Origin: Rhodospirillaceae bacterium
GTDB lineage: Bacteria > Pseudomonadota > Alphaproteobacteria > Rhodospirillales > Rhodospirillaceae
DNA: 64,000 nucleotides
NCBI GenBank assembly: GCA_029243545.1
Contig: JAQWRV010000022.1
Coordinates: 117,161 to 181,160, forward strand
Direction of reading: 5' to 3'
Shown: in pieces, positions 17,525 through 26,345 of the stretch
Layout of the letters: each line of letters begins with the position of its first letter
Position numbering within the stretch: the stretch's first letter is position 1
Notes under the pieces: generated by a model
What the model was told of the DNA's origin: nothing
Database searches by the model: none
The model's input: the letters and a program-made list of their open reading frames with translations, nothing else
Position numbers and translations under genes: made by a program

Positions 17525-18205
17525 ATGACCGACGGCCCGCGTATTGCCCTCATCCACGCCCTTCGGGATTCCATGGTGCCGATCTGGAACGCGTTTTCTG
17601 CGGGCTGGCCAGAGGCACAAACTTTTAATGTATTGGATGACTCTTTGTCAGCCGATTTGGCGGCAGAAGGTGAACTCACGGACGCTATTGTCGATAGGTT
17701 CATCACGCTTGGCCGCTATGCCAGAGAGGCCGGCGCAAATGGCAAGACGACCGATGCCATCCTGTTCACCTGTTCTGCGTTCGGCCCCGCCATCACCGCC
17801 GTTAAAAGTGATTTGGACATTCCTGTATTCACGCCAAATGAGGCGGCTTTCGAAGAAGCCCTTTCGATTGACGGCAGGATCGGACTAATTGTTTCGTTTC
17901 CCCCGTCTGAGCATGCGTTATCGGCGGAGCTCAATGACGCTGCAGTGGCTGGCGATGTTAGCCTCGACCTCACGTCTGCCGTGGCAAACGGTGCTCTAGC
18001 GGCTCTTCAATCCGGCGACGGACGTCGGCACGACGCAATCATTGCCGAAACGGCGGAAACAATGAGTGATGTGGGATGCATAGTGCTCGGACAATTTTCA
18101 ATGGCCCACGCTGCCCATGAAGTGGGCCAACGCGTCAAGGTCCCGGTGATAACTACACCTGCCGCAGCCGTTGCGCGATTACGCACGGTACTCGCCGGCC
18201 CCTAA
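17525..18205 (+). CDS. Asp/Glu racemase superfamily protein lacking the second catalytic cysteine
   Basis: A 226-residue protein of the aspartate/glutamate/hydantoin racemase fold. The first catalytic-type cysteine is Cys83 in FTCSAFGPA. The second motif, which normally reads LGCT, is LGQFS here, with Gln190 at the Cys position. One-cysteine relatives include arylmalonate decarboxylase, but that enzyme keeps the other cysteine. So this is unlikely to be a two-base racemase and may be a decarboxylase or isomerase. It sits in the unit of RidA, dehydrogenases and CocE. Confidence 0.72.
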   Translation: MTDGPRIALIHALRDSMVPIWNAFSAGWPEAQTFNVLDDSLSADLAAEGELTDAIVDRFITLGRYAREAGANGKTTDAILFTCSAFGPAITAVKSDLDIPVFTPNEAAFEEALSIDGRIGLIVSFPPSEHALSAELNDAAVAGDVSLDLTSAVANGALAALQSGDGRRHDAIIAETAETMSDVGCIVLGQFSMAHAAHEVGQRVKVPVITTPAAAVARLRTVLAGP

Positions 18206-18226
18206 CAGAACTGGACTTAATGAGGC

Positions 18227-19117
18227 ATGGCACAGGAAAGCTCTTCAGATCAATCCGTTGCGATACTGGGCCTGGGAATCATGGGGTCTGCATTCGCTCG
18301 AAATTTGATCGCACGCGACTTCACAGTCCATGGCTTTGATCCGGATCATGAGACGGCGAGCAGCGCAGCAAAGAGCGGCATTCTCATTGCGAAGAGCGCG
18401 GTAGAAGCGGCGCAAGATTGTGATGTCATTCTAACTAGCTTGCCATCAGAGTCGGCCCTCTCGTCGACGGTCGACCTTTTGGTAAAAAATCAAAGCCCAA
18501 CTGATAAGCAGAGAATTCTCGTCGAACTCAGCACGCTTTCGCTCGATTGCAAGAAAGACGCTTGTGATCAATTAGTCGCCGCAGGTATTGAAATGTTGGA
18601 TTGCCCCGTTAGCGGTACGGGCGCTCAGGCACAAACCAAGGATATTGTTCTTTATGCTAGCGGAGACGAAATTGCCTTTGCAGATTGCCAAACCGTATTC
18701 GATGCCATAGCCCGGGAAAGTTTCTATCTCGGGGCACTTGGCAACGGCACACGAATGAAGTTTATCGCTAATCTTCTCGTCGCCATTCACAATGTCGCGA
18801 CGGCAGAGGCAATCAATCTTGCCCGTCAATCTGGGCTGGACCCACAACGTGTGTATGACGTGATCTCATCGGGAGCCGGCACGTCACGTATCTTCGAGTT
18901 GCGCGGCCCGATGATGGTGCGAGACTCTTACGACCCCGCCACCATGAAACTCGACGTTTGGCAAAAAGATATGTCACTCATACAGCACTTTGCTAAGGAG
19001 GTTGGCGTGACTACCCCCCTCTTTGAAGCAACTAGGCCGCTTTACGAGCAGGCAAATGCGTTGGGAATGGGCGAACTCGATACCGCGGCCGTATTCAAAA
19101 TTCTTGCTGAAACCTGA
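18227..19117 (+). CDS. 3-hydroxyisobutyrate dehydrogenase family oxidoreductase (second copy)
   Basis: A 296-residue beta-hydroxyacid dehydrogenase distinct from the copy at 14842. The Rossmann AILGLGIMGS begins near residue 12, the substrate motif DCPVSGTGAQ is near 125-134, and the catalytic Lys178 is in GNGTRMKFIANLL. Two divergent paralogues in one unit suggest two successive or alternative hydroxyacid oxidations. It is the last gene of the unit, 12 bases from the convergent stop of the haem-propeller gene. Confidence 0.88.
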   Translation: MAQESSSDQSVAILGLGIMGSAFARNLIARDFTVHGFDPDHETASSAAKSGILIAKSAVEAAQDCDVILTSLPSESALSSTVDLLVKNQSPTDKQRILVELSTLSLDCKKDACDQLVAAGIEMLDCPVSGTGAQAQTKDIVLYASGDEIAFADCQTVFDAIARESFYLGALGNGTRMKFIANLLVAIHNVATAEAINLARQSGLDPQRVYDVISSGAGTSRIFELRGPMMVRDSYDPATMKLDVWQKDMSLIQHFAKEVGVTTPLFEATRPLYEQANALGMGELDTAAVFKILAET

Positions 19118-19129
19118 ATGAATCCTGCG

Positions 19130-21121
19130 TCAGTATCTATCCCCGTCCTCTTCTTTGGGGTCCACAAAGCCTGATGCCTCTGCATCGTCAGGGCCCGGCA
19201 ATCCGTTCGCGATGGCCCAGGCTTCATATTCTCTGACATTGCGAGGCGCGAACGCGTACATATCTTTTCCCGTCACTTTAGGGGGTTTTGGCCCCTTGTA
19301 TTTGCTGGAAAGAAAATCACCGCTTTCTTCGTGATGATAGGCTGCCAGCGTCGTCATCTTATCTTTGTCAGGATAGAGCGCGACGGAGGTTGCACCGTAG
19401 CCAGCAAACTTTCCAGCATTGCGATAAATAAACCAAACCACGCCTTCCCGTGTGATTGTTGTTTTTAGCGTGTCCGACCGTGTCGGAATTGGATAGTGGG
19501 TGAATTTGTCAGCCACCTGATCATACTTCGACATGTAATTATCGGTGGTGACCCAAATGTTATCGAACGGATCGGCATCCGCTTTGTAAGGTGAGGAATG
19601 TTCGATTCCCAGCCTACGCTCCATCACCTCACCGGTTTCAGGATTCAGCTTGTAAAGCGCACCACCAATATTTCTGCCATCAACTTCCCGGTTGGGACTT
19701 GCCCACGTGCCGACCCAAACCATGTCTTTCGAGTCAATACCGGGACGCCGCATTACGGTGGGTTCTTCAGGCGTTATCCTAAAGAATGTAAATTCTTCAG
19801 TGTCAGGATCAAAACGCGTCATGCCGCTGGTGTAGTGATCGGCAAACCAAACCTTTTCTTTTGAATCTATGACAATGCCGTAGGGACCGCTCCTCAAAAC
19901 CGGCACGCTCCAGTGCATCAGCGAATTTGACTTGCGATCCCACTTGGTAATGCCATCGGTCGTCATCCACAGATTGCCTTTTCGATCGAAAATCTGCGTA
20001 TTACTCGGCCGGCCCACCCAGTTGTCGACAAGTCCCGTCTCAGGATCCAAATGTTTCACGGTACTTCTTGGTTTTCCCGGTGAGCTTCCACCACCGTTCT
20101 CAGCAGTGATATCACCCGAATACCACACGGTTCCGTCGGATTGATCGACTTCGATGCTACTGCCGCCGCCATTGTCTTCAAAGGCAGTGGCTTCTCCCGT
20201 GCGTGGGTCCGTTCGGATAATGCAGCAGCTTGTATAGGCGTTCCATACATTACCGTCGGCATCAAAAGTAAGATTATGGGACCAGCCCCAAGTCGGATAT
20301 TTCGCTGGGTCTTCCTTATATATGTACTCGATGAACATGGCCTTCTCGAGGGCCTCCAAATCGAGTTCGGCCTCACTCTCCAGTTCCACTAGACGCGGTG
20401 CCGATTCGTACCCAAAGTTTTCATCTAGGTACTCAATGAGAGTGTCGCGATCTACGGGAGGTAATAGCTCCGTCTTAAAATAGGACGCCTTGCCTGCTGG
20501 TGCGCCCTCTATGCGCTCGTGCATTCGGTCAACAGTCAACGCCCACGAGTCTTCATCATGCGGCTGACGGCCGCCTGGGTAACCGCGGATCTGGTTATAA
20601 GGGAAAAACTGAACGTGATGGCATCCCAAACATGTTCTTTCCATGATCTCACGACCTAGACCAGGCGGGTACGCCTCGTCATAAGACACAATCGTGGCAC
20701 CGCAATCGTCAAAATCCCGGTCACATTTTTCTGACGGATATCCGCCGATGTAATTTGGTACGACACTTATATCCGTGATTTCAAAATCAACCGTGACACT
20801 TTTGTCAGCGGCAATAGAGCGCTGTTGAGATTGACTCGCGAACCCTTCCAACTGCTCAACGGCGGGTCGAATAGTGACGTCATAGGCGCCCGGAATGAGA
20901 TTAACCGCGCGATATTTTCCGTTGATGACAAACACCGTGTAACCGACATCTTTGTCTGTGTTGTAGGCGTATACGACTGGGAGAACGCCGGGCTCAGAGC
21001 CAGATACGGAGCCAGAAAGCTGGCCGTATCCCGGGAGTTGAGCGGCGAGAACAAAACTAGGTAACGCCAAAAGCGCAAACACTGTCATCATACAGCTAAT
21101 TAGTGCTCTAGAGTTACGCAT
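19130..21121 (-). CDS. Secreted haem-c/Vgb-like beta-propeller protein
   Basis: A 663-residue exported protein. I chose ATG 21121 because GGTGA lies just upstream; a GTG at 21130 would add three residues and is used for the numbering here. A signal peptide ends near residue 30. A small beta-sandwich like a carboxypeptidase regulatory domain follows (GYGQLSGSVSGSEPG, FVINGKYRAVNLIPGAYDV). A single haem motif, CLGCH, is at 167-171. From about 270 there are repeats of the streptogramin-lyase/SMP-30 propeller type, such as FDADGNVWNAY, FDRKGNLWMTT and IDSKEKVWFAD. It probably works in the periplasm in substrate oxidation or electron transfer. A paralogue lies at 26346; function is unknown. Confidence 0.75.
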   Translation of the reverse strand: MRNSRALISCMMTVFALLALPSFVLAAQLPGYGQLSGSVSGSEPGVLPVVYAYNTDKDVGYTVFVINGKYRAVNLIPGAYDVTIRPAVEQLEGFASQSQQRSIAADKSVTVDFEITDISVVPNYIGGYPSEKCDRDFDDCGATIVSYDEAYPPGLGREIMERTCLGCHHVQFFPYNQIRGYPGGRQPHDEDSWALTVDRMHERIEGAPAGKASYFKTELLPPVDRDTLIEYLDENFGYESAPRLVELESEAELDLEALEKAMFIEYIYKEDPAKYPTWGWSHNLTFDADGNVWNAYTSCCIIRTDPRTGEATAFEDNGGGSSIEVDQSDGTVWYSGDITAENGGGSSPGKPRSTVKHLDPETGLVDNWVGRPSNTQIFDRKGNLWMTTDGITKWDRKSNSLMHWSVPVLRSGPYGIVIDSKEKVWFADHYTSGMTRFDPDTEEFTFFRITPEEPTVMRRPGIDSKDMVWVGTWASPNREVDGRNIGGALYKLNPETGEVMERRLGIEHSSPYKADADPFDNIWVTTDNYMSKYDQVADKFTHYPIPTRSDTLKTTITREGVVWFIYRNAGKFAGYGATSVALYPDKDKMTTLAAYHHEESGDFLSSKYKGPKPPKVTGKDMYAFAPRNVREYEAWAIANGLPGPDDAEASGFVDPKEEDGDRY

Positions 21122-21308
21122 TTGCTTCACCTATTTACTAAAATGACTGGTCGGTAAGAATTCAGATGATTGATCACTTTACGACGGTGCTTATCTTGCC
21201 ATGAGCCACACTTCTGGCGGTAGAATAATCGTTAAATAAAATGAACATATTTTGTTGATTTACCATCTCAATAGTGGACATCCTTGTTAATGAAATCGAG
21301 ATCATAAA
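21122..21308. promoter_or_regulatory. Divergent promoter region of haem-propeller and P450 genes
   Basis: A 187-base A+T-rich spacer separates the minus-strand haem-propeller gene from the plus-strand P450 gene, so both promoters must lie here. I see no convincing long inverted repeat and no regulator gene beside it. Confidence 0.35.
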
Positions 21309-22568
21309 ATGACATCTGAGACAAAAATTACGGAGCTCGCAGATCTAACCATCGGCAGCCCTGACGTACAGGAACATCCTTACGAATACTACAAACTCAT
21401 GCGTGAGCAGGAGCCAGTTCATTACGACCCTCACACCGATCTATGGATGGTTGCAGACTACCATTTAGCCGTTGAAGTTCTAAAAAATTGGCAAGTTTTT
21501 TCCTCTCAGATCGACATGCGAACTGATGTTGGAGGCCCAGACTTGGCTGAGAGTAACGCCTTGTTTGCCAAGGACGGGTACACCGTTCCCGACGTACTGA
21601 CCCAAGTTGATCCGCCCCGCCATACCTTTTACCGTTCCTTGATTGATAAGGCTTTTACGGGTCCAGTCGTCAAACGTATGGACGAATATTTAGTGGACCA
21701 CGCTAATGAATTAATTGACTCCTTTATCAGCAAAGGTCAATGCGATTTCAAAGAAGAATTCGCTGTGCCACTGCCACTGGGCGTAATCGCAGACCAAGTC
21801 GGCGCGCCAAGATCTGATATTCATCGCTTTCGCGTTTGGACCGATGCGTTTGTAGAAACACTCGGAATTATGCTGTCTCCCGAACGCAGATTGGAATGTA
21901 CAAAACTTATTATTGAGTACCAGCACTACTTTGTAGATCGCATCAACGAGAAAAAAGCTAACCCTCAAGAGGATATATTGTCCGGCCTCGTCGCAGCACG
22001 TCATGAGGATGGCCAACCCCTCGCCTACGAGGAATTACTAGCCATACTCCAACAATTGATGACAGCTGGAAACGAAACAACGCGGAATCATCTGGTCGCT
22101 TCAATGAAGCTATTGATTGATGAGCCAGACCTCCAAGCAATTCTGCGCAACGATGCGGCAATGGTGAAAAAGTTTGTTGAAGAATCATTGCGGTTGGAAA
22201 GTCCAACGCAGGGCTTGTTCCGCATTGCCAATCACGACACAGAGTTAGGCGGGTATAACGTCCCAAAGGGTGCGAAAATCTACCTAGCCTATGGCAGCGC
22301 AAATCGGGACGATAAGCAATTCCCAAATGCCGATAAACTCGATATCACGCGGCATAATGCAACAAAACACCTTGCCTTTGGTTACGGCATTCACCGGTGC
22401 ATTGGCCAGATGCTGGCCAAAAAAGAGTTGGAGATCGGCATCTCAACTCTTCTTCAGCGTCTGGATAACATAGCCCTTAAACCAGGCCATTCTCCGATCA
22501 CCCATACGCCGAGTTTTATCCTACGTGGCATCGAGTCCTTGCACATCACGTTCGACAAAATTGGCTAG
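21309..22568 (+). CDS. Cytochrome P450
   Basis: A 419-residue soluble bacterial P450. The I-helix oxygen motif is AGNETT (253-258), the K-helix ExxR is ESLR (292-295), and the haem loop FGYGIHRCIG has the axial Cys364. Overall length and sequence style (EHPYEYYKLMREQEPVHYDP) match bacterial class I CYPs acting on terpenes, steroids or acids, as in the CYP107/CYP153/CYP226 style of soluble enzymes. The family cannot be fixed. No ferredoxin or ferredoxin reductase gene is in the window, so redox partners are encoded elsewhere. It stands alone between divergent and convergent neighbours. Confidence 0.92.
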   Translation: MTSETKITELADLTIGSPDVQEHPYEYYKLMREQEPVHYDPHTDLWMVADYHLAVEVLKNWQVFSSQIDMRTDVGGPDLAESNALFAKDGYTVPDVLTQVDPPRHTFYRSLIDKAFTGPVVKRMDEYLVDHANELIDSFISKGQCDFKEEFAVPLPLGVIADQVGAPRSDIHRFRVWTDAFVETLGIMLSPERRLECTKLIIEYQHYFVDRINEKKANPQEDILSGLVAARHEDGQPLAYEELLAILQQLMTAGNETTRNHLVASMKLLIDEPDLQAILRNDAAMVKKFVEESLRLESPTQGLFRIANHDTELGGYNVPKGAKIYLAYGSANRDDKQFPNADKLDITRHNATKHLAFGYGIHRCIGQMLAKKELEIGISTLLQRLDNIALKPGHSPITHTPSFILRGIESLHITFDKIG

Positions 22569-22598
22569 GGTGAGCCTCAATAAACTTTGAACTCTTAG

Positions 22599-22620
22599 AG
22601 TCGGCTACCCTAAGCCGATT
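22599..22620. terminator. Small hairpin between convergent genes
   Basis: TCGGCT (22601-22606) pairs with AGCCGA (22613-22618) across a 6-base loop in the 53-base gap between the P450 and isochorismatase-like stops. There is no clear U-tract, so terminator activity is uncertain. Confidence 0.3.
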
Positions 22621-22621
22621 C

Positions 22622-23200
22622 CTACCACTTCATCTCAGAAGCCGTTAAAACAGTTCCGAATTTCGTCATCGTTTTCAGGCTATTGTTGTGCTCATCGTCA
22701 CTGGTCGCGGCACAGCAATCGGAAATAACGGTAACCCTATAGTCGCGGTCATGAGCATCCCTTACGCAGGCCTCAACGGCCATGTCTGTCGACACGCCAG
22801 ACATGACTAGATGATCAACCCCGGCAGTACGTAATAGAAGATCGAGATTTGTGGCATGGAACGGATTGACACGATTTTTGGTTATAATTGGCTCACCGTC
22901 TTTTGGAAGCACCTTCTCGTGAAAATCTGTCCCCCACTCACCAAGTTTGAGCGCACCGAACTCATGCGCCTGTCCGGTTAAAGGAGAATTCTTGTTTTGC
23001 TCAACATAAGATGGTGAGAAACCAACCTTGACGTGAATGACGAGGTGATCTGTTGACCGTGCTGCCTCTTGCAGTTTGGCGACAGCTTCAAGCGTGCCGT
23101 GTCTGGTAACGAAGTCGGCATACCCCTTACCGGAGACCTTGCCGTCGTCATGAACGATGTCGTTGATATAGTCGATACAAAGCAGTGCTGTACGTGGCAT
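22622..23200 (-). CDS. Isochorismatase-like hydrolase without the usual nucleophilic cysteine
   Basis: A 192-residue isochorismatase/cysteine hydrolase fold protein. Conserved Asp10 (ALLCIDYIND) and Lys108 (ITKNRVNPF) are present. The motif that normally reads TNVCVEST is TDMAVEAC, so Ala141 occupies the nucleophile position and a cysteine occurs four residues later (145). The family includes nicotinamidases, N-carbamoyl amidases and the cysteine-free isochorismatases. It may therefore be a non-amidase hydrolase, or Cys145 may serve instead. It is the gene downstream of the TonB receptor but separated from it by a strong terminator. Confidence 0.8.
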   Translation of the reverse strand: MPRTALLCIDYINDIVHDDGKVSGKGYADFVTRHGTLEAVAKLQEAARSTDHLVIHVKVGFSPSYVEQNKNSPLTGQAHEFGALKLGEWGTDFHEKVLPKDGEPIITKNRVNPFHATNLDLLLRTAGVDHLVMSGVSTDMAVEACVRDAHDRDYRVTVISDCCAATSDDEHNNSLKTMTKFGTVLTASEMKW

Positions 23201-23281
23201 TTGAAATTGATTCCCTCAGGTTTGAATGTGTCCAACAATTTAGACAAGCATATTTGAACTGAAATTACGGATTGCTCAAGA

Positions 23282-23314
23282 ACAAAGACCGCCAGCATTG
23301 CTGGCGGTCTTTGT
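23282..23314 (-). terminator. Strong intrinsic terminator after the TonB receptor gene
   Basis: A perfect 15-base stem, ACAAAGACCGCCAGC against GCTGGCGGTCTTTGT, with a 3-base loop begins 48 bases after the receptor stop. Reading the minus strand, the 3' arm ends in TCTTTGTTCTT, a moderate U-tract. It should stop transcription from the receptor before the isochorismatase-like gene. Confidence 0.8.
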
Positions 23315-23362
23315 CCTTTATTCTACGACAGTAGGCGACCCCACTATCAAGAATTTAAGTAC

Positions 23363-25735
23363 TTAGAACTTGTAAGACGCCCGAACACCATAGGTTGGCT
23401 TATCGGGAAGTGCCGCCGAAAGGAAGCTACGACCGCCGCCAAAGGCAAACTCTGTTAGGCGTTGGAAGCCAGTGAACGTTCTGTCATCGAAGATATTCGT
23501 TCCGTATAGCTCTACACGAAGCGCATCATCCTCAACGCCTACACGAACGTTGACGCGACTGGCAGACCCTGTGCCGGTCACGTTGGCATCAGTTGCCCAA
23601 CGATTACCCGTGTAAATGAAATCAACACGGCCAAACCAATCATAGTCTTCAGTCAGGCTATCCCGATAGGTCGCTGCAGCCGTCCCACTATAGGTTGGCG
23701 TACGTGAGAACGAATTGTTCAGACCGGCAATCTCGCGAAAACCGAGGATGATGAGACAGTCCGCACAATCCCGAGACTTAATCTTCGACTCGTTCCACGC
23801 GAAGGAGCCGTCGATGGTGAAGTTTTCGGTCAGAGCTGCATCCAGCTCCAGCTCGATTCCCTTGAGATCGGTCGAACCGCCCGTTCCTGTCGTTGCAATA
23901 ATCTGCTCCGAACCATCGGGGAATGTCACCGGTGCTAACCCACGAGTGTGCTGGCCTCTCCACTCCGCATAATAAAAGGCCGCTGTGAATTGAGCCTGAC
24001 CATCAAAGAGACTGCCCTTGAAACCAATTTCGTAGTTATCAAGCTTCTCTTCATCGACCGAAATGTCAGCACCAATGGCCGCCGCTACTTGATCAAGCAC
24101 GGATTGCGGCAAGCCCACCAAGCTGGCGTTGAATTCACCTGGACGATAGCCCCGGGCGAAACTGGCGTAGATGGTCATATCTTCGTTCGGCTTGTAGTCA
24201 AGAATCACGCGAGGACTAAAGCTATTGAAAGTACCTGAGAGTTGCTGGCCGCCAACCGCTCCATCAGTGACTTCGTCCCACTGATAACGGGCTTCAACAC
24301 TGAGATTGAGTTGATCGCTAATGTCATAGGCGCCCGATCCAAAAATACCAGTGGTTTGGACGTCATTGCCGCCGCCGAAATTGAACGAGCGGAAAGCACC
24401 GAACAAATTAAATCCGGCGGTGGCTATGGACTGGCCATCGTAATAACTACCGCCAATCATCCACGTGAGCCTCTGATCATCGGGGGATGCAATACGAATT
24501 TCTTGGCTGAAATCTTCGTCATCACGGTTATTAAGGAGAATGACGTCTTGAACCACACCTATGTCAGCCGTGTTCCGTCTATCCAAATCATCCAACGCCG
24601 CCCATTCGTTTGAGTGAGCCGCTGTGATGGACGAAATTGTGATGCCGTTGCTCAGTTCATAGTCGAGGCCCAAACTGGCTTCAAAGGCGCGGCGTTTAAA
24701 GCCAAACCCTTTGATAAACTGAGGATCGAAAATAAACCCAAGTGATGGTGCGGCTACTGTGTCATTGCCTAACAGAATCTGAGCAATAAGGGGTGTTACC
24801 ACGTTATCTGCTTGAATTTGATCTGGCCTCGGCTGCGGAGGCGTACCACAAATCCAGTTATTGTTGCTCAGAGCCGGATTAATGATCCCCGCTGTTCCGC
24901 CTAAATTACAATTAAACAGGTCTTCACCATTATTGACGCCGTAACCAATGGACGCGCTAGGACCGTCATCGTCTTCCCAGTAGTGGACACGAAGTTTGGC
25001 GGTGAATTGATCATTTGGCGTGGCATATAATGTTCCGGCGAAATCAATCGTCTCGCGCCGGCCCAGTTTTTCAGAGGTGTTGGTCCCGTTTCTGTAGTTG
25101 CCACCCGTCTGATATTGGCTACCGGACAACCGAATGGCGAGCTTGTCTGCTACGATTGGGCCCTCGATCTCCGCGCCAAAGTCTGACGTAGCAAAGCGGC
25201 CTGCTTCGGCTGTGATCTTCCCTTTCCATTCCTGGCCAGGGTTCTTGGTAATCACGTTGATCGCACCGGCGAATGTAGAGCGACCAAAATATGCGCTTTG
25301 CGGACCTTTGACGATTTCAATCCGTTCCGCGCTTTCCGTGCTCCCGATCTCAGCGCCGAGTACCGGCGCGCCATCGATAAACATCGTTGTGCCTTGACGG
25401 GTCTGCACATCAGTAGAGACCTGCATACCGCGCATGATCAAGCGACGGTTAGAGCGGTCATTTCGGCCCACTGTCGCGCCGCCGTAGAAAAAGCCCGGAG
25501 CGTAATCGACAATGTCGGACAGCTCATCAATGGCTTTGATTTCGATATCAGCAGATGTCAGAGCCGTAACGGTCAATGGCACATCAAGCAGTGATTCATT
25601 ACGGCGACGAGCCGTAACGACAATCTCTTCCAGTGCAACCTGCTGCGCAAGTACAGGCATGGTCACAACCGGAGAATTGGCAATTACAACGGCCGCTGCA
25701 GACGCGAGCATTACCGATTTAATTGATTTAGACAT
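23363..25735 (-). CDS. TonB-dependent receptor
   Basis: A 790-residue outer-membrane receptor. A signal peptide ends near residue 30. A TonB-box-like stretch, ALEEIVVTARRRNESL, is followed by a plug domain (IMRGM, MFIDGAPV, EIVKGPQSAYFGRSTFAGAI) and a 22-strand-type barrel ending in GVRASYKF with the usual terminal aromatic. The DVPLTVTALT plug style is common in sphingomonad and gammaproteobacterial receptors for carbohydrates, terpenoids or aromatics rather than classical siderophores. The neighbouring cytochrome c and haem-propeller genes on the same strand suggest joint uptake and periplasmic oxidation of one substrate. Confidence 0.93.
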   Translation of the reverse strand: MSKSIKSVMLASAAAVVIANSPVVTMPVLAQQVALEEIVVTARRRNESLLDVPLTVTALTSADIEIKAIDELSDIVDYAPGFFYGGATVGRNDRSNRRLIMRGMQVSTDVQTRQGTTMFIDGAPVLGAEIGSTESAERIEIVKGPQSAYFGRSTFAGAINVITKNPGQEWKGKITAEAGRFATSDFGAEIEGPIVADKLAIRLSGSQYQTGGNYRNGTNTSEKLGRRETIDFAGTLYATPNDQFTAKLRVHYWEDDDGPSASIGYGVNNGEDLFNCNLGGTAGIINPALSNNNWICGTPPQPRPDQIQADNVVTPLIAQILLGNDTVAAPSLGFIFDPQFIKGFGFKRRAFEASLGLDYELSNGITISSITAAHSNEWAALDDLDRRNTADIGVVQDVILLNNRDDEDFSQEIRIASPDDQRLTWMIGGSYYDGQSIATAGFNLFGAFRSFNFGGGNDVQTTGIFGSGAYDISDQLNLSVEARYQWDEVTDGAVGGQQLSGTFNSFSPRVILDYKPNEDMTIYASFARGYRPGEFNASLVGLPQSVLDQVAAAIGADISVDEEKLDNYEIGFKGSLFDGQAQFTAAFYYAEWRGQHTRGLAPVTFPDGSEQIIATTGTGGSTDLKGIELELDAALTENFTIDGSFAWNESKIKSRDCADCLIILGFREIAGLNNSFSRTPTYSGTAAATYRDSLTEDYDWFGRVDFIYTGNRWATDANVTGTGSASRVNVRVGVEDDALRVELYGTNIFDDRTFTGFQRLTEFAFGGGRSFLSAALPDKPTYGVRASYKF

Positions 25736-25907
25736 GTAGACGGATCCCTTCCCTTATAAACGTGTACTCACACTACAGCCCTGCGGCTAACGTCACCATT
25801 GTTTCATGGATAGGTATTCATTAGCCCACTATGTGAGCTTTAAACTAGACCGATCGATATAGGAACAGTTGAAATGGAACCAATATTTTTCAGGCAGAAC
25901 GCTAAAT

Positions 25908-26339
25908 TTAGTACCTGAAACTTTCGTGCTCCGCATTTTCATTGGCGGATTCAGTTTCCAAATAAGCTAGAAGTGCGGCCCGATCTTTCTCTTTGGGTAA
26001 GCCTTTGTAGATCATGTTAGTGCCAGGCAAGAAGACTGCCGGATCTTTTATATATTCTTCGAGAGTTTCCCTCGACCAAACGATTTCTGATGTTTTCAAG
26101 GCCTCTGAATAACCTTTAAATCCATCTCGCGTGCCAGCTATAGCGCCAACCACGCCCCAGAGATTCGGCCCTACCAGATTCCTGCCATTCTTCGTGATCG
26201 TGTGGCAGGAAATACAGCGCATATACATTATCTTACCAGCGCCAAGGGTAGCCCTGTCATAGTCCTGAGTAGTCCCTGGTGATGAGAACACGAGACAACT
26301 CACAAACACGGCGAGAGACGCCGTAACAAAACCCTTCAT
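25908..26339 (-). CDS. Class I cytochrome c (periplasmic)
   Basis: A 143-residue exported monohaem cytochrome c. It has an N-terminal signal segment (MKGFVTASLAVFVSCLVFSS), CISCH at residues 42-46 and a probable Met109 ligand in PGTNMIYKGLP, as in mitochondrial-type cytochromes c. It lies 6 bases after the haem-propeller gene and is almost surely co-transcribed with it, so it is the likely electron acceptor of that protein. The TonB receptor gene follows downstream after 172 bases. Confidence 0.9.
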   Translation of the reverse strand: MKGFVTASLAVFVSCLVFSSPGTTQDYDRATLGAGKIMYMRCISCHTITKNGRNLVGPNLWGVVGAIAGTRDGFKGYSEALKTSEIVWSRETLEEYIKDPAVFLPGTNMIYKGLPKEKDRAALLAYLETESANENAEHESFRY

Positions 26340-26345
26340 TGCGCG

